Position numbers and translations under genes: made by a program
Shown: one piece after another, positions 7,421 to 16,100 of the stretch
Layout of the letters: each line of letters begins with the position of its first letter
Position numbering within the stretch: position 1 is the stretch's first letter
The notes under the pieces: model-generated
Databases searched by the model: none
The model's input: the letters and a program-made list of their open reading frames with translations, nothing else
What the model was told of the DNA's origin: nothing
Assembly: GCA_039679805.1 (NCBI GenBank)
Contig: JBDKUD010000159.1
Location: 1 to 23,972, forward strand
DNA: 23,972 nt
Reading direction: 5' to 3'
Source: JBDKUD01 sp039679805
Lineage (GTDB): Bacteria; Bacillota; Syntrophomonadia; Syntrophomonadales; Syntrophomonadaceae

Positions 7421-9362
7421 TTCCAATATCTTGGGCAACTTTCGTAACATTGCCTCCATTTTTGATTAACAATTTTTGAATTAGTTCACATTCTTCTTTG
7501 GCTTTCCCCTGTCTTACTCCATCGACAGTAACTCTTTCCTGCCCGATACTATAATTTTGGACTTGACTATTTTTCACATCACGAAAAATTTCTCCAGGTA
7601 TATGCTTAACTGTCAGTTGTTCTCCGCCTGACATAGCTAACATTCGTTCAACTATATTTTGTAATTCTCTAACATTACCAGGCCAACTATAATGCATAAG
7701 ATAATCATATATTTCAGAATTAATAGATACAGTTAAATAATTTTTACCAAGTTGTTCTACAAAATGATTGAATAGAAGTGGTACATCATCAGAATGATCA
7801 CGCAAAGGAGGTATTCTTATATTAAATACATTAATTCTATAAAATAAATCCTGCCGGAAATTAAATCTTTCAATTTCCGCTAATAAATCTTTATTTGTTG
7901 CACAAATAACTCTTACATCCACAGGGATTACTTTATCATCTCCAATTCGTATAACACGTCGTTCCTGTAACACCCGTAGTAGGGTCACCTGTTGCTCCAG
8001 GGGCATATCTCCAATTTCATCCAGAAATAATGTACCACCATTGGCAATTTCAAATTTTCCCGACCTTCCACCGCGTTTCGCTCCAGTAAATGCACCTTCA
8101 CTATATCCAAAAAGTTCACTTCCTATTAATTCACGTGGAATAGCACCACAATTCACTGCGACAAATGGTCCTTTAGAGCGTGAACTTGCATTGTGAATAG
8201 ATTGTGCAAAAACCTCTTTGCCAGTTCCACTTTCGCCTTGAAGCAATATAGTTCCATTATTATCTGCAGCTAAAGAAGCAATATGAATTGCTTCTTTCAT
8301 TGCTTCACTTTTACCTACAATATCCGAAAAATGAAATCTAGCCAAACCGCTGCTATATCTCTTAACTAATGTTTCTACTTTTTCCATATGTTTAATAATC
8401 ATAACTGTTCCATTATTAACACCTGATTCATCCTTAATAGGTGAACCTGACACAAGACAATTAATTTGATCAGTTTGGCCTTTTAGTGAAAGTTCGATAT
8501 CGTTAAATTTGGAAGTTAAAAGGGTTTTTCTCGCGTCACTTTGTCCAATATGCCTCTTAATTACCAAATTTTCAACATTGCTATAAGTTAAATCTCCTAG
8601 TAATTTTTTGGCAACAGGATTAATTTCCTTAATGATTCCTGCTTTATCAACAAATATAACTGCTTCTGAAATATTAGTAAAAATATTAGTTAGTGTTTGG
8701 TTTACTAACGATAGCTGTTGATTTTGGCATCTAAGTTTCATTTCATGTTCTATGGCTTCAACTGCAGCAAATACCATTCCCAGGGTATGTGAATGGCTTT
8801 CGCTGGAATCTCCCGATACATTAAATATTCCTATCATATTGTGTAAATTATCAAAAATGGGTGCAGCAGAGCAAGTCCAACCATGACTTTTGATGCAGAA
8901 GTGTTCCGCCCCTGTGACTTGTATTGGTTCTTTTGTTTTTACTACTATTCCCATGCTATTGGTTCCTACAGTTTCTTCTTGCCAGCAACCTCCGGCTGTA
9001 AAATTTATGGTTGATGCATTTTCCATTACGTCATCATCACCGAAGATCTCTAAAATATAGCCCTTAGCATCAGTTAACATTACGATAAATCCAGATCCCT
9101 GTAAAAATTCATATAGTTTATACATAAAAGGTCGTGCAACATCAATTAATTCCTCATTTTTAGCAAGTAATTCATTAATTTGCCAACTCTCCAAAAGTGT
9201 ATTACATACTCCTGCATAAGGATCTACACCCGCGTTTCTGCAGCGTCTCCATGAATCAAGTATGGTATTATTTATCTTGTGATTGTTCACTTCACCAGTA
9301 TTCACAAATTCTTCCCAGGCATAGTAAGACTCAGTTAACACTATATCTTTGCTCTTTTCCAT
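7368..9362 (-). CDS. Sigma-54-dependent AcoR-like transcriptional activator (GAF-PAS-AAA-Fis)
   Basis: 664 residues. An N-terminal sensing region with a GAF domain spans about 75-205 and a PAS domain about 215-325. The AAA+ domain (345-575) has Walker A GESGTGKE (376-383), the sigma-54 contact loop GAFTGA (423-428) and Walker B TLFLDE (444-449). A Fis-type helix-turn-helix (about 640-662) ends the protein. All key residues are present, so it should be active. GGAGGT lies 8 nt before the ATG. The domain order matches AcoR-type activators, which sense small metabolites and drive -24/-12 promoters; two such promoters occur in this window (3910-3925 and 10761-10776), both read in its direction. 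I infer it controls the mop operon, but the effector is unknown. A close truncated paralogue lies just upstream. Confidence 0.93.
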   Translation of the reverse strand: MEKSKDIVLTESYYAWEEFVNTGEVNNHKINNTILDSWRRCRNAGVDPYAGVCNTLLESWQINELLAKNEELIDVARPFMYKLYEFLQGSGFIVMLTDAKGYILEIFGDDDVMENASTINFTAGGCWQEETVGTNSMGIVVKTKEPIQVTGAEHFCIKSHGWTCSAAPIFDNLHNMIGIFNVSGDSSESHSHTLGMVFAAVEAIEHEMKLRCQNQQLSLVNQTLTNIFTNISEAVIFVDKAGIIKEINPVAKKLLGDLTYSNVENLVIKRHIGQSDARKTLLTSKFNDIELSLKGQTDQINCLVSGSPIKDESGVNNGTVMIIKHMEKVETLVKRYSSGLARFHFSDIVGKSEAMKEAIHIASLAADNNGTILLQGESGTGKEVFAQSIHNASSRSKGPFVAVNCGAIPRELIGSELFGYSEGAFTGAKRGGRSGKFEIANGGTLFLDEIGDMPLEQQVTLLRVLQERRVIRIGDDKVIPVDVRVICATNKDLLAEIERFNFRQDLFYRINVFNIRIPPLRDHSDDVPLLFNHFVEQLGKNYLTVSINSEIYDYLMHYSWPGNVRELQNIVERMLAMSGGEQLTVKHIPGEIFRDVKNSQVQNYSIGQERVTVDGVRQGKAKEECELIQKLLIKNGGNVTKVAQDIGISRNTLYKKIRKYNIST

Positions 9363-9425
9363 AAATTATACCTCCATTAAAAAACGAAGATTGTTGGAAG
9401 CCTCTTGTTTTGGTAAATCAATGGT

Positions 9426-9450
9426 CAGTTTGACAGGATATGTTAAACTG
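9426..9450. promoter_or_regulatory. 25-bp inverted repeat upstream of the sigma-54 activator gene
   Basis: CAGTTTGACA and TGTTAAACTG (9426-9435 and 9441-9450) are inverted with one G-T mismatch around a 5-bp centre, 64 bp before the activator start codon. This is a plausible operator, possibly for autoregulation. Confidence 0.5.
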
Positions 9451-9904
9451 CTCGTTTATTTTAGACATTATTCTACAAAGATTATGGCTGTTTTATTTAA
9501 TTCTAGCAACAACTAATTTTAGTATCTGGACAATGTTTTGGAAGTAATGCTAGTGTAATCAAGTTTTATAGCCCCAAAGTGAGACCACAACTTGCATAAA
9601 GCAGTGCAACCGACAGGCCATTATTACGAAGGTAAACACGCTAAGCATTTATTTTTAAGCTATAACAAAAATCCGAATAATAAAAAGTACTGGAGTAGGT
9701 TGCGTGTAACTGCATTAAGAACGATACTTATATCTGCGGTAAATTAGAGGTTAGAATGATCTAATCCCGGTTCTGGTGAAACTCTCATTAGGTTATTTGA
9801 AAAACAGGATGATTTTGCAGTGTGCTTTTATTTACATGCCTTCGTTATACTTAGCATCAAGCATCCGGCTTTGGAAAGAGCCATAATTATACAAAAGCGT
9901 TTAA
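9451..9904. other. Gene-poor gap between the two activator genes
   Basis: No convincing gene. An open plus-strand stretch at 9583-9747 reads a basic, Tyr/Asn-rich 54-residue peptide without a clear start or ribosome site; I do not recognise it. No trace of the PAS, AAA+ or Fis parts of the truncated activator is visible, so they were lost rather than merely frameshifted. Confidence 0.5.
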
Positions 9905-10588
9905 TTACAGGGGGATTGTTCTCCTGCTGGTGTTTAGCAATACAGCGGCTTTGTTCATCAAACAAAGCTGATGATTTTGCCATCTTATTTTTATTTTCTG
10001 TTCTATAGCTTCAACTGCAACAACTACCAATCCCATGGTATGTGCATGGACTTCAGACGAATACCCCGATAAACTAAATAATCCTATCATATTGTTTGAA
10101 TTATCAAAGATGGGCACTGCAAAACAAGTCCAACCATGATTTTTTTGACAATTATGATCTGCCTCCGAGACCTGTACCGGTTCTTTTGTATTTATAACTA
10201 TTCCTATGCTATTGGTTCCTACATTCTTTTCTTGCCAGCAACCGCCAATAACAAATCTGGCATCTTCCATATTGTCAGCATCACCAAACGTTTTTAAAAT
10301 ATTACCCTCAGGATTAGTAAGCATTATTATAAATCCAGATCCCTGTAAAATTTCATATAGTCTATACATAAAGGGTCCTGCAATTTCAATTAATTCTTTA
10401 TTTTCTATAAGTAATTTATTAAGTTGCCAATTCTCCACCGGGTTAAAACATATATCTTTATGTGGATTTAATCCCATTGTACTACAGCGTTTCCACGATT
10501 CCATTATTTTACTTTTTATTGTATAAATATTTGTTTGGTCTGTTCTAACAAATTCTTCCTGAGCATAATAAGCTTCATTTTTGTCCAT
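9905..10588 (-). CDS. Truncated AcoR-like protein: GAF sensor half only
   Basis: 227 residues that follow the first 215 residues of the intact activator at 7368-9362 at roughly 60 percent identity by eye, including LQGSGFI, GGCWQE, VGTNS, HGWTC and PIFDN. After QNHQLCLMN the reading changes to about 15 unrelated residues and stops, so PAS, AAA+ and the DNA-binding domain are missing. The start is intact, with GGAGG 8 nt before the ATG in a leader that resembles that of the intact gene. It cannot activate sigma-54 promoters. It is either a pseudogene of a tandem duplicate or a stand-alone sensor that could pair with the full protein. It is read from the sigma-54 promoter at 10761-10776. Confidence 0.8.
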   Translation of the reverse strand: MDKNEAYYAQEEFVRTDQTNIYTIKSKIMESWKRCSTMGLNPHKDICFNPVENWQLNKLLIENKELIEIAGPFMYRLYEILQGSGFIIMLTNPEGNILKTFGDADNMEDARFVIGGCWQEKNVGTNSIGIVINTKEPVQVSEADHNCQKNHGWTCFAVPIFDNSNNMIGLFSLSGYSSEVHAHTMGLVVVAVEAIEQKIKIRWQNHQLCLMNKAAVLLNTSRRTIPL

Positions 10589-10640
10589 TTTAACACCTCC
10601 ATTAAGAAAAAAATGCTTACAGATTGTTTGAATATTCCGA

Positions 10641-10721
10641 TTACATATTCTCTATTAAATAACTGAATAATCTTACTGATCTTTTTACCATTTCATGTTC
10701 TTTACCTAATTTGAAATCCAT
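10641..10721 (-). pseudogene. N-terminal stump of an acyl-CoA dehydrogenase gene
   Basis: A 26-codon reading frame begins MDFKLGKEHEMVKRSVR, the typical start of short-chain acyl-CoA dehydrogenases (compare MDFxLTxEQEMLRxxVRxF), then turns into unrelated residues and a stop. An AAAAGGG ribosome site precedes the ATG. It is the first reading frame after the sigma-54 promoter at 10761-10776. The most likely history is an acyl-CoA dehydrogenase operon deleted down to its promoter and first codons. Confidence 0.65.
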
Positions 10722-10760
10722 AACTTATCAACCCTTTTGGAATTATTCAATTAGAGATTA

Positions 10761-10776
10761 TGCAATATTTATGCCA
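10761..10776 (-). promoter_or_regulatory. Second sigma-54 promoter
   Basis: The minus strand reads TGGCATAAATATTGCA, with GG and GC 12 bases apart, the same design as the mop promoter (identical TGGCAT and TTGCA blocks). Transcription would start near 10750 and run through the acyl-CoA dehydrogenase stump into the truncated activator gene. Confidence 0.75.
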
Positions 10777-10786
10777 AGTCAAAAAT

Positions 10787-10840
10787 CGGCACCTACCGGC
10801 GGCAGCAAAAAACCCGGCTACTATAATGTACCCGGCACCG
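10787..10840. promoter_or_regulatory. Phased CCGGC repeats upstream of the sigma-54 promoter (candidate activator sites)
   Basis: CCGGC occurs at 10796, 10814 and 10832, exactly 18 bp apart, and CGGCACC occurs at 10787 and 10833. They lie 20-75 bp upstream of the -24 element in a GC-rich patch unlike its AT-rich surroundings. Enhancer sites of sigma-54 activators usually lie 80-150 bp upstream, so this is a candidate only. Confidence 0.3.
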
Positions 10841-11145
10841 AAAAATCAGCTTTAAAACATTCTTACAACTACCTCGTAACATTCTCCGCTCCCCCCCCTG
10901 CTGTCGTCTGAATTCTGGCTCTTTACTTTTCCAGAGTTATGCAGCTTGCACTTGCTTTTTTATATAATGCGTATATATACTCGTATCAAAGGACGAATAA
11001 GTATAGAGATTGGCATAAATAGTCGAAAGGGGTAGCGGAATTATAAGAAGCAACCTTAATAGGAAGGCCTGCTTCTCTTTATTGATAGGATGGTTTTTGT
11101 TTGAAGAAATAACTTTTCTAAAATTGCGAAGAAGAAGGGAATGAA
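10841..11145. other. Intergenic leader before the QueG-like gene
   Basis: No gene is supported. Arms 11046-11052 and 11070-11076 (AGAAGCA/TGCTTCT) with an inner CCTT/AAGG form a hairpin about 70 nt before the start of the QueG-like gene; its T-tract is weak. A run of eight C at about 10890-10898 is present. Confidence 0.35.
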
Positions 11146-11991
11146 ATGGATAAGCAAGACTTAATAAAAATGGCAACGGATTTTGTTGAAACCTCGGAAG
11201 ACAATTATATATCGAAGCAAATTGCCATTTCTGAAAGTGTTATAGGAATGAAAATATGGGAAGCACCAATTTTTGGCTTTGGTTCCTCAGATGATGAGTA
11301 TTTTGAATTATTTAAAGATCCTTCAGTAATCGGGGATCATTTCTTGCATCCTAAAAAGTGGTTACCTGATTCAAAAACTGTTATCTCCTTTTTCTTACCG
11401 TTTAGCGATGCAGTTAAAAAGGGAAATAATAAGGAGCGAATCTGGCCTTCAGAAGAATGGTTACATGGGCGTATTGAAGGTCATGCTTTGTTAAACAAGT
11501 TATGTCTATATTTAAATCAAGAATTGATAAATGCTAATTATAATAGTCTTGTACCAACTTTGGATGAAAGATTCTGGACTAAAAGTGAATTTAATAAAGA
11601 TACACCACATCCTGAAGCATCATTTACAAGTAATTGGTCTGAACGACATGCGGCCTTTGTGTGTGGACTTGGAACATTCGGGCTTTCTAAAGGACTTATA
11701 ACACCAAAAGGTATAGCTGGAAGATTTGGTAGTATTATAACAGAATTATATTTACCTCCTGACAAAAGAAAATATGAAAAGATCAATGAATATTGTTCGA
11801 TGTGTGGTAGATGTATAAAAAAATGTCCAGTCGATGCAATATCCATTGAAAATGGTAAAAATCACGTGATATGCTCTGCATTTTTGAATAAAACTTCTGA
11901 AAAATATAAGCCTAGATATGGCTGTGGGAAATGTCAGGTAGGTTTACCTTGTGAAAGCAAAATCCCTAAGAGATCAGCCAAAGAGAAGTAG
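11146..11991 (+). CDS. QueG-like double [4Fe-4S] protein (epoxyqueuosine reductase family, role unknown)
   Basis: 281 residues. The C-terminal third has a ferredoxin-like motif with Cys217, 220, 223 and 227 and a second cysteine set at 243, 260, 263 and 269 (YGCGKCQVGLPCE). In QueG these hold two [4Fe-4S] clusters next to a cobalamin site. The middle contains ERHAAFVCGLGTFGLSKGLITPKGIAGRFGSIIT, which corresponds to the QueG segment xAxxAGLGxxGKxxxLxxxxxGxxxxLG. The N-terminal half is diverged, so this is a relative of QueG often found in anaerobes and not necessarily the tRNA enzyme. The start has AGAAGGG upstream. It stands alone and is followed by a terminator. Confidence 0.8.
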   Translation: MDKQDLIKMATDFVETSEDNYISKQIAISESVIGMKIWEAPIFGFGSSDDEYFELFKDPSVIGDHFLHPKKWLPDSKTVISFFLPFSDAVKKGNNKERIWPSEEWLHGRIEGHALLNKLCLYLNQELINANYNSLVPTLDERFWTKSEFNKDTPHPEASFTSNWSERHAAFVCGLGTFGLSKGLITPKGIAGRFGSIITELYLPPDKRKYEKINEYCSMCGRCIKKCPVDAISIENGKNHVICSAFLNKTSEKYKPRYGCGKCQVGLPCESKIPKRSAKEK

Positions 11992-11997
11992 CCCAAA

Positions 11998-12044
11998 ACT
12001 CCCCGGCAAGGCAGTAACCAAACCGGGGAGTAATCATGTTTTTC
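11998..12044 (+). terminator. Terminator of the QueG-like gene
   Basis: A perfect 9-bp GC-rich stem (11998-12006 with 12023-12031) ends in AATCATGTTTTTCTT. It also separates this gene from the convergent gene that ends at 12049. Confidence 0.8.
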
Positions 12045-12048
12045 TTAT

Positions 12049-13017
12049 TTATAAAGCACCTGTAGTACTGTCGGTATTTGTAGTAGTGGTGGTAGTAGTG
12101 GTGCCATCAGTGGTGCCATCAGTAGTGCCATCAGTAGTGCCGTCAGTGGTGCCGTCACCTATATCGATTATTTCATTTTCGCCATCCCAGTTTACTTCAA
12201 GTCCAAAAGTTTCTGCCAGGAAACGAAGAGGTACATAAGTCCTTCCACAGGTGACATCAGCCGTGGTACCCATCTCAACCGGGACACCGTCCACAGAAGC
12301 AGTGCTGCCGTTTATTGTTATAACAACAACTTTGCCATCTTTCGAAATTGTTACCGACTGAGTTGCCTCATCATAGATCACTTCTGCTCCTAGTCCTTCA
12401 GCAATTGCTCTCATTGGGACCAACGTTCTTCCGCCCTTAATATACGGTGGGGCTTCAAATTTAATGAGATTATTTTTTACGGTCACAGAACCGGCTCCCA
12501 AGGTACTAGCGTCTGCATACATTTGCTTAATTAGTGCGGCTGCGCTGTCAAACTGTTGAAGCTCTTCTTCTGAATACATGGTTTTAGTAACCATATATCT
12601 TTCATTTATGATTTGCTTCATTTGCGCTTGCAGTGTAGCCATCTGAGTATCAAGATCGTTAATGCTCGCTAACACAGCTTCTGCACCAGCAGTGTCACCT
12701 GACGCTAAAAGCTCCTGATACTTGGCTTCCAGCATCAGTTTTTGTTCCTCCAAGCTGCTATTTTGCTTTGTGATTTCCTTTTTCTGTTCATTCAGTTCAA
12801 TTTTAAATTGTTTTTGCACAGTAGACTTTTCGGGTTGCGACGTTGATTTTAAAGTGGACTTTTCAGACTGCGTAGTGGAATCTAAATTGGACTTTTCGGA
12901 CTGCGTTGCGGATTTTCCGGAACCATTTCCGTTGCCGTTGGATTTGGCTGAAGCAGCCAATACACTCATTGAAAGAGTTAAACCAAGTACCATTAAGAAT
13001 ACAAATACTTTTTTCAT
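12049..13017 (-). CDS. Secreted coiled-coil protein with copper-amine-oxidase-N-like domain and TDG repeats
   Basis: 322 residues from the ATG at 13017 (GGAAGGAAG upstream; an in-frame extension to 13113 would read through the riboswitch terminator and is rejected). A signal peptide (1-24) ends ASA-KS. Residues 37-68 hold three copies of an 11-residue unit containing Q(S/P)EKS. Residues 70-145 are a charged, Gln-rich coiled coil. Residues 190-287 form the stalk-like domain called Cu_amine_oxidN1 (RTLVPMRAIAEGLGAEV, RTYVPLRFLAETFGLEVNW), common in exported Firmicute proteins and not itself catalytic. The tail is (TDGT)n and poly-Thr, a likely flexible or glycosylated linker. A c-di-GMP riboswitch controls it, suggesting a surface or matrix function linked to the motile/sessile switch. 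Confidence 0.88.
   Translation of the reverse strand: MKKVFVFLMVLGLTLSMSVLAASAKSNGNGNGSGKSATQSEKSNLDSTTQSEKSTLKSTSQPEKSTVQKQFKIELNEQKKEITKQNSSLEEQKLMLEAKYQELLASGDTAGAEAVLASINDLDTQMATLQAQMKQIINERYMVTKTMYSEEELQQFDSAAALIKQMYADASTLGAGSVTVKNNLIKFEAPPYIKGGRTLVPMRAIAEGLGAEVIYDEATQSVTISKDGKVVVITINGSTASVDGVPVEMGTTADVTCGRTYVPLRFLAETFGLEVNWDGENEIIDIGDGTTDGTTDGTTDGTTDGTTTTTTTTNTDSTTGAL
12100..12159 (-). repeat. 12-bp tandem repeat encoding TDGT units
   Basis: Five units of the form GTGCC(A/G)TCAGT(G/A) run in register from 12100 to 12159, next to a (GTA/GTG) threonine-codon run at about 12073-12099. Length change by slippage is likely in this tract. Confidence 0.85.
12816..12911 (-). repeat. 33-bp imperfect tandem repeat encoding QSEKS units
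   Basis: Three copies, each containing GGACTTTTC or GACTTTTCGG followed by a Gln codon, encode QSEKSNLDSTT, QSEKSTLKSTS and QPEKSTVQKQF. Confidence 0.7.
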
Positions 13018-13046
13018 TCTGCTTCCTTCCTTTCTTTTTATCTCCA

Positions 13047-13078
13047 CAAAAAAAACTGTGTACCGAAGTACACAGTTT
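13047..13078 (-). terminator. Riboswitch-linked intrinsic terminator
   Basis: An 11-bp perfect stem (13053-13063 with 13068-13078) capped by UUCG is followed by eight U in minus-strand RNA. It lies between the c-di-GMP aptamer and the start codon, so it is the switch's output: transcription stops here or continues into the gene. Confidence 0.92.
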
Positions 13079-13091
13079 ATTTCCTGTTTCC

Positions 13092-13178
13092 TCTTCGGCA
13101 ACCCGGCTATCATAGCAGATGCTTTAGACCCGTGGCTTTGCGTCCTTGGTTTTCACCAAGTTTGCTATTATCGGAAGA
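13092..13178 (-). promoter_or_regulatory. Cyclic di-GMP-I (GEMM-I) riboswitch
   Basis: The minus strand shows the family's conserved blocks in order: AGCAAAC, a stem CTTGGT-GAAA-ACCAAG with GNRA loop, GGACGCAAAGCCACGGGTCTAA, a second stem, then ATGATAGCCGGGTTGCC. Flanking TCTTC and GAAGA can close P1. It is followed directly by a terminator. Whether c-di-GMP turns the gene on or off cannot be read with certainty because I do not see an obvious anti-terminator. Confidence 0.95.
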
Positions 13179-16100
13179 TGTTTAATTTATTTAATTATAC
13201 TTCAGCCGTATAAAGCTAACAATACCTTCCAAATAATAATACTGATTTTTTTCACTTTTATATAGTTTACGACATCATAAATCCAATCTCATATAGATCA
13301 CATTTTCCAAAGGATTTTGATAATATGGTTCTATTTCATAAAACCCAAGTTTTTTATATAGAATGACTGCGCTCTTTAATTTTGCTAAAGTATCAAGCAC
13401 CATATATTTATATTTTAGTTTTGCAGCGTCCTCAATTATTTGTTCCGCTAACATTTGTCCGATTTTTTGTCCTCTGAATTCAGGCCTGACATATAACCGC
13501 TTCATTTCACAGATTGTATCAGTAATTTTTCGCAGTGCGATACATCCTTTTGTTTTGTTTTCATCATAAGCTATATACAGTCTGCCATCGGGTAATGCAT
13601 ATTTACCAGGAAGCTGTTCCAGCTCTTGCTTATAGTTTTGGAAATCCAAATTCACTCCCAGCATTTGTGTATATTCTGTAAAGAGTGTTTTGATACTTTC
13701 GATTTCATCATATGCAGGTTTAATTTTTATTTTCATAACTATCACTCCAACCATCCTTGATACCTACACCGGACATCGCTATGCCTTCACCTCAAATTAC
13801 ATGAATTAATTTTGAAACAAATGTTAATTATATTTATGTTTAACAAAATATTTTAAAAACGGAGCTGATATTTTGCTTAATAACATTCAAACCATAGTTA
13901 ACAACCCCAATATCTTTTTACCTTTAATCATTTGGGCTGCGGTCTGGAAAGGATTAGCTCTATGGAGGGCCGCCAGACTTAACCAGATAGGATGGTATAT
14001 AGCATTACTTATCATTAATACTGTCGGAATATTTGAGATAATTTATCTTATTGCCACAAACAAAAAGTATAAAAGGACCAATGGCTGTGTATCTTAACTT
14101 TTATATTCCCATTATTCGTGACATATTCTGAAAATATTTAATTTTTGAGGGATAACATTAATACCAGCAGATTTAAGGAAAATAAAATTCTCCTTCAGTG
14201 ATAAAACCAGGTTATATATAGTTTTGTATTTTTCGCTGTTGTATAGTTGATCGCAATATAGGTCACTATTAAAAGTCTTTCTGATGATCCTCTTTCTTTT
14301 TTCCTATTGCTCCTGGCCCAGAATGAGACCCCACAGAAATTCCGGCAGTGCTTTGGAAAATATGTATGTCCTGACCAAGTTTTAATTATTCCATTTCTTG
14401 CCTGCTATTACCAATGATCTTTTCAAATTTCAATCATCACCAAAGTCTCCAATAATGTTTAACAGTTAACACCTCTAATGGCTGCAGATTCTACCAATGA
14501 AAGAATAAATTAGACGTGTAAGGACTATATTTATTATAAAGAATTATTAAAAAGATTTGGAAGGGATTATTTAATGCCGTTAATATATTTTGAAGTATTA
14601 TGTGCCAAGTGTGGTAATGGTCTATGTAACCTTACTACTGTTGATGAAAGAAGTGGAGTTAAATTAGAAGTTAAACCTTGCCCTGAATGCTTAAAAGATG
14701 CTGAAAGTGATGGATTTGATAAAGGGTTTTTTAAAGGTTGTGAAGTTACTAGGAAACAAGCCGGAGAATAAAGTCCATTACATATCGGCAGTCAAAAAAA
14801 AATTATTGCTTAAAACATAATTTCCGAATTGCGTCGGTATGTTTTCTGGCACAGTAATTCCTACTTTTGGATCTAGTTACCACTATTTGGGATTGAGCCT
14901 ATTCGGTGACCTGATCCTGGGTTTGTGATGCAGTACGAAAGATAGCATTTAACCCTTCATGACTTCCAAATAAACTTGGCCAAGATCAAGGGCTACCTAT
15001 TTCTATTATTTGCATGAAACTTGAAAAGGGGTTTCAGATCTGAGTCTGAAGCCCCTTAGTAATCTTAACACTATTTGGAGTAAGGATAACAGGGAAATTG
15101 TAAGTTATTCTGCTGATGCCATTTGTATTGTTACTTTGAATAAGTCCCCATCTATCTCAATTCGAAAACTTCCTCCCTGAATTTCTACCAGACTTTTGGC
15201 AATAGATAATCCTAATCCGCTGCCCTGACTGCTTCTGGATTCATCGCCCCTTTTGAAACGTTCCATCAACTCTTCAGCAGATACATTCAGTTCATAGGCA
15301 GAGATGTTTTTTATGGTCAGCCTAGCCTCGCCGTCTAAATCGTCAATATTAATATATACTCGTGACCCTTCTTGAGCATACTTGAATATATTGGACAGCA
15401 AATTCTCGACTGCTCTCCATAATAATTTACCGTCAGCTCTTATAAATATTTTGTCCTGGGGATGAGCGATCTTGAATTCCAACTTTCGGGCTTGTATTTT
15501 ATCGTCAAGTTCACCGAGCCCTTGTGTAATTAGTGATATGATATCTATTATTTCGTAGTTTACAGGCAAATCTCCACTGGAAGCCTTGGCTGCTTCAAAC
15601 AGATCGTCCGTCAATACTTTCAGCCGCTGCGCCTTCTGGTCTATTATTCCAATAAATTCCTGTGCCTTGTTGTGATCAGTTTCATTTTTTAATAAATCGA
15701 CGTAGGTGATAATAGCGGTTAAGGGTGTTCTTATATCATGAGATACATTGGTTATTAATTCGGATTTCAAGCGTTCACTTTTAACCTCATTTTCAACTGC
15801 CTGGCTTAATCCGTCAGTTATATGGTTTATGTCAACTGCCAGCTGGGCAAATTCACCATCGCCGGGAATGTCGATCGTGTGGTTGATATTCCCTTCCTTC
15901 ACCAGCTTTACACCTTCGGTTATAACATTGAATTCCTTCACTTTCTTAAGGGCTATCCAGCATGCAGCCAAAATAGTAATAGGCAGCATAATAAATCCCA
16001 GACTTGCTATTATGGGATAGATAATTACTACCAACATGACTTTTAATGCCACCGAGCCGCTATTATAGATGTCTCTGATAAAAGCATAAAGTTTATAAGA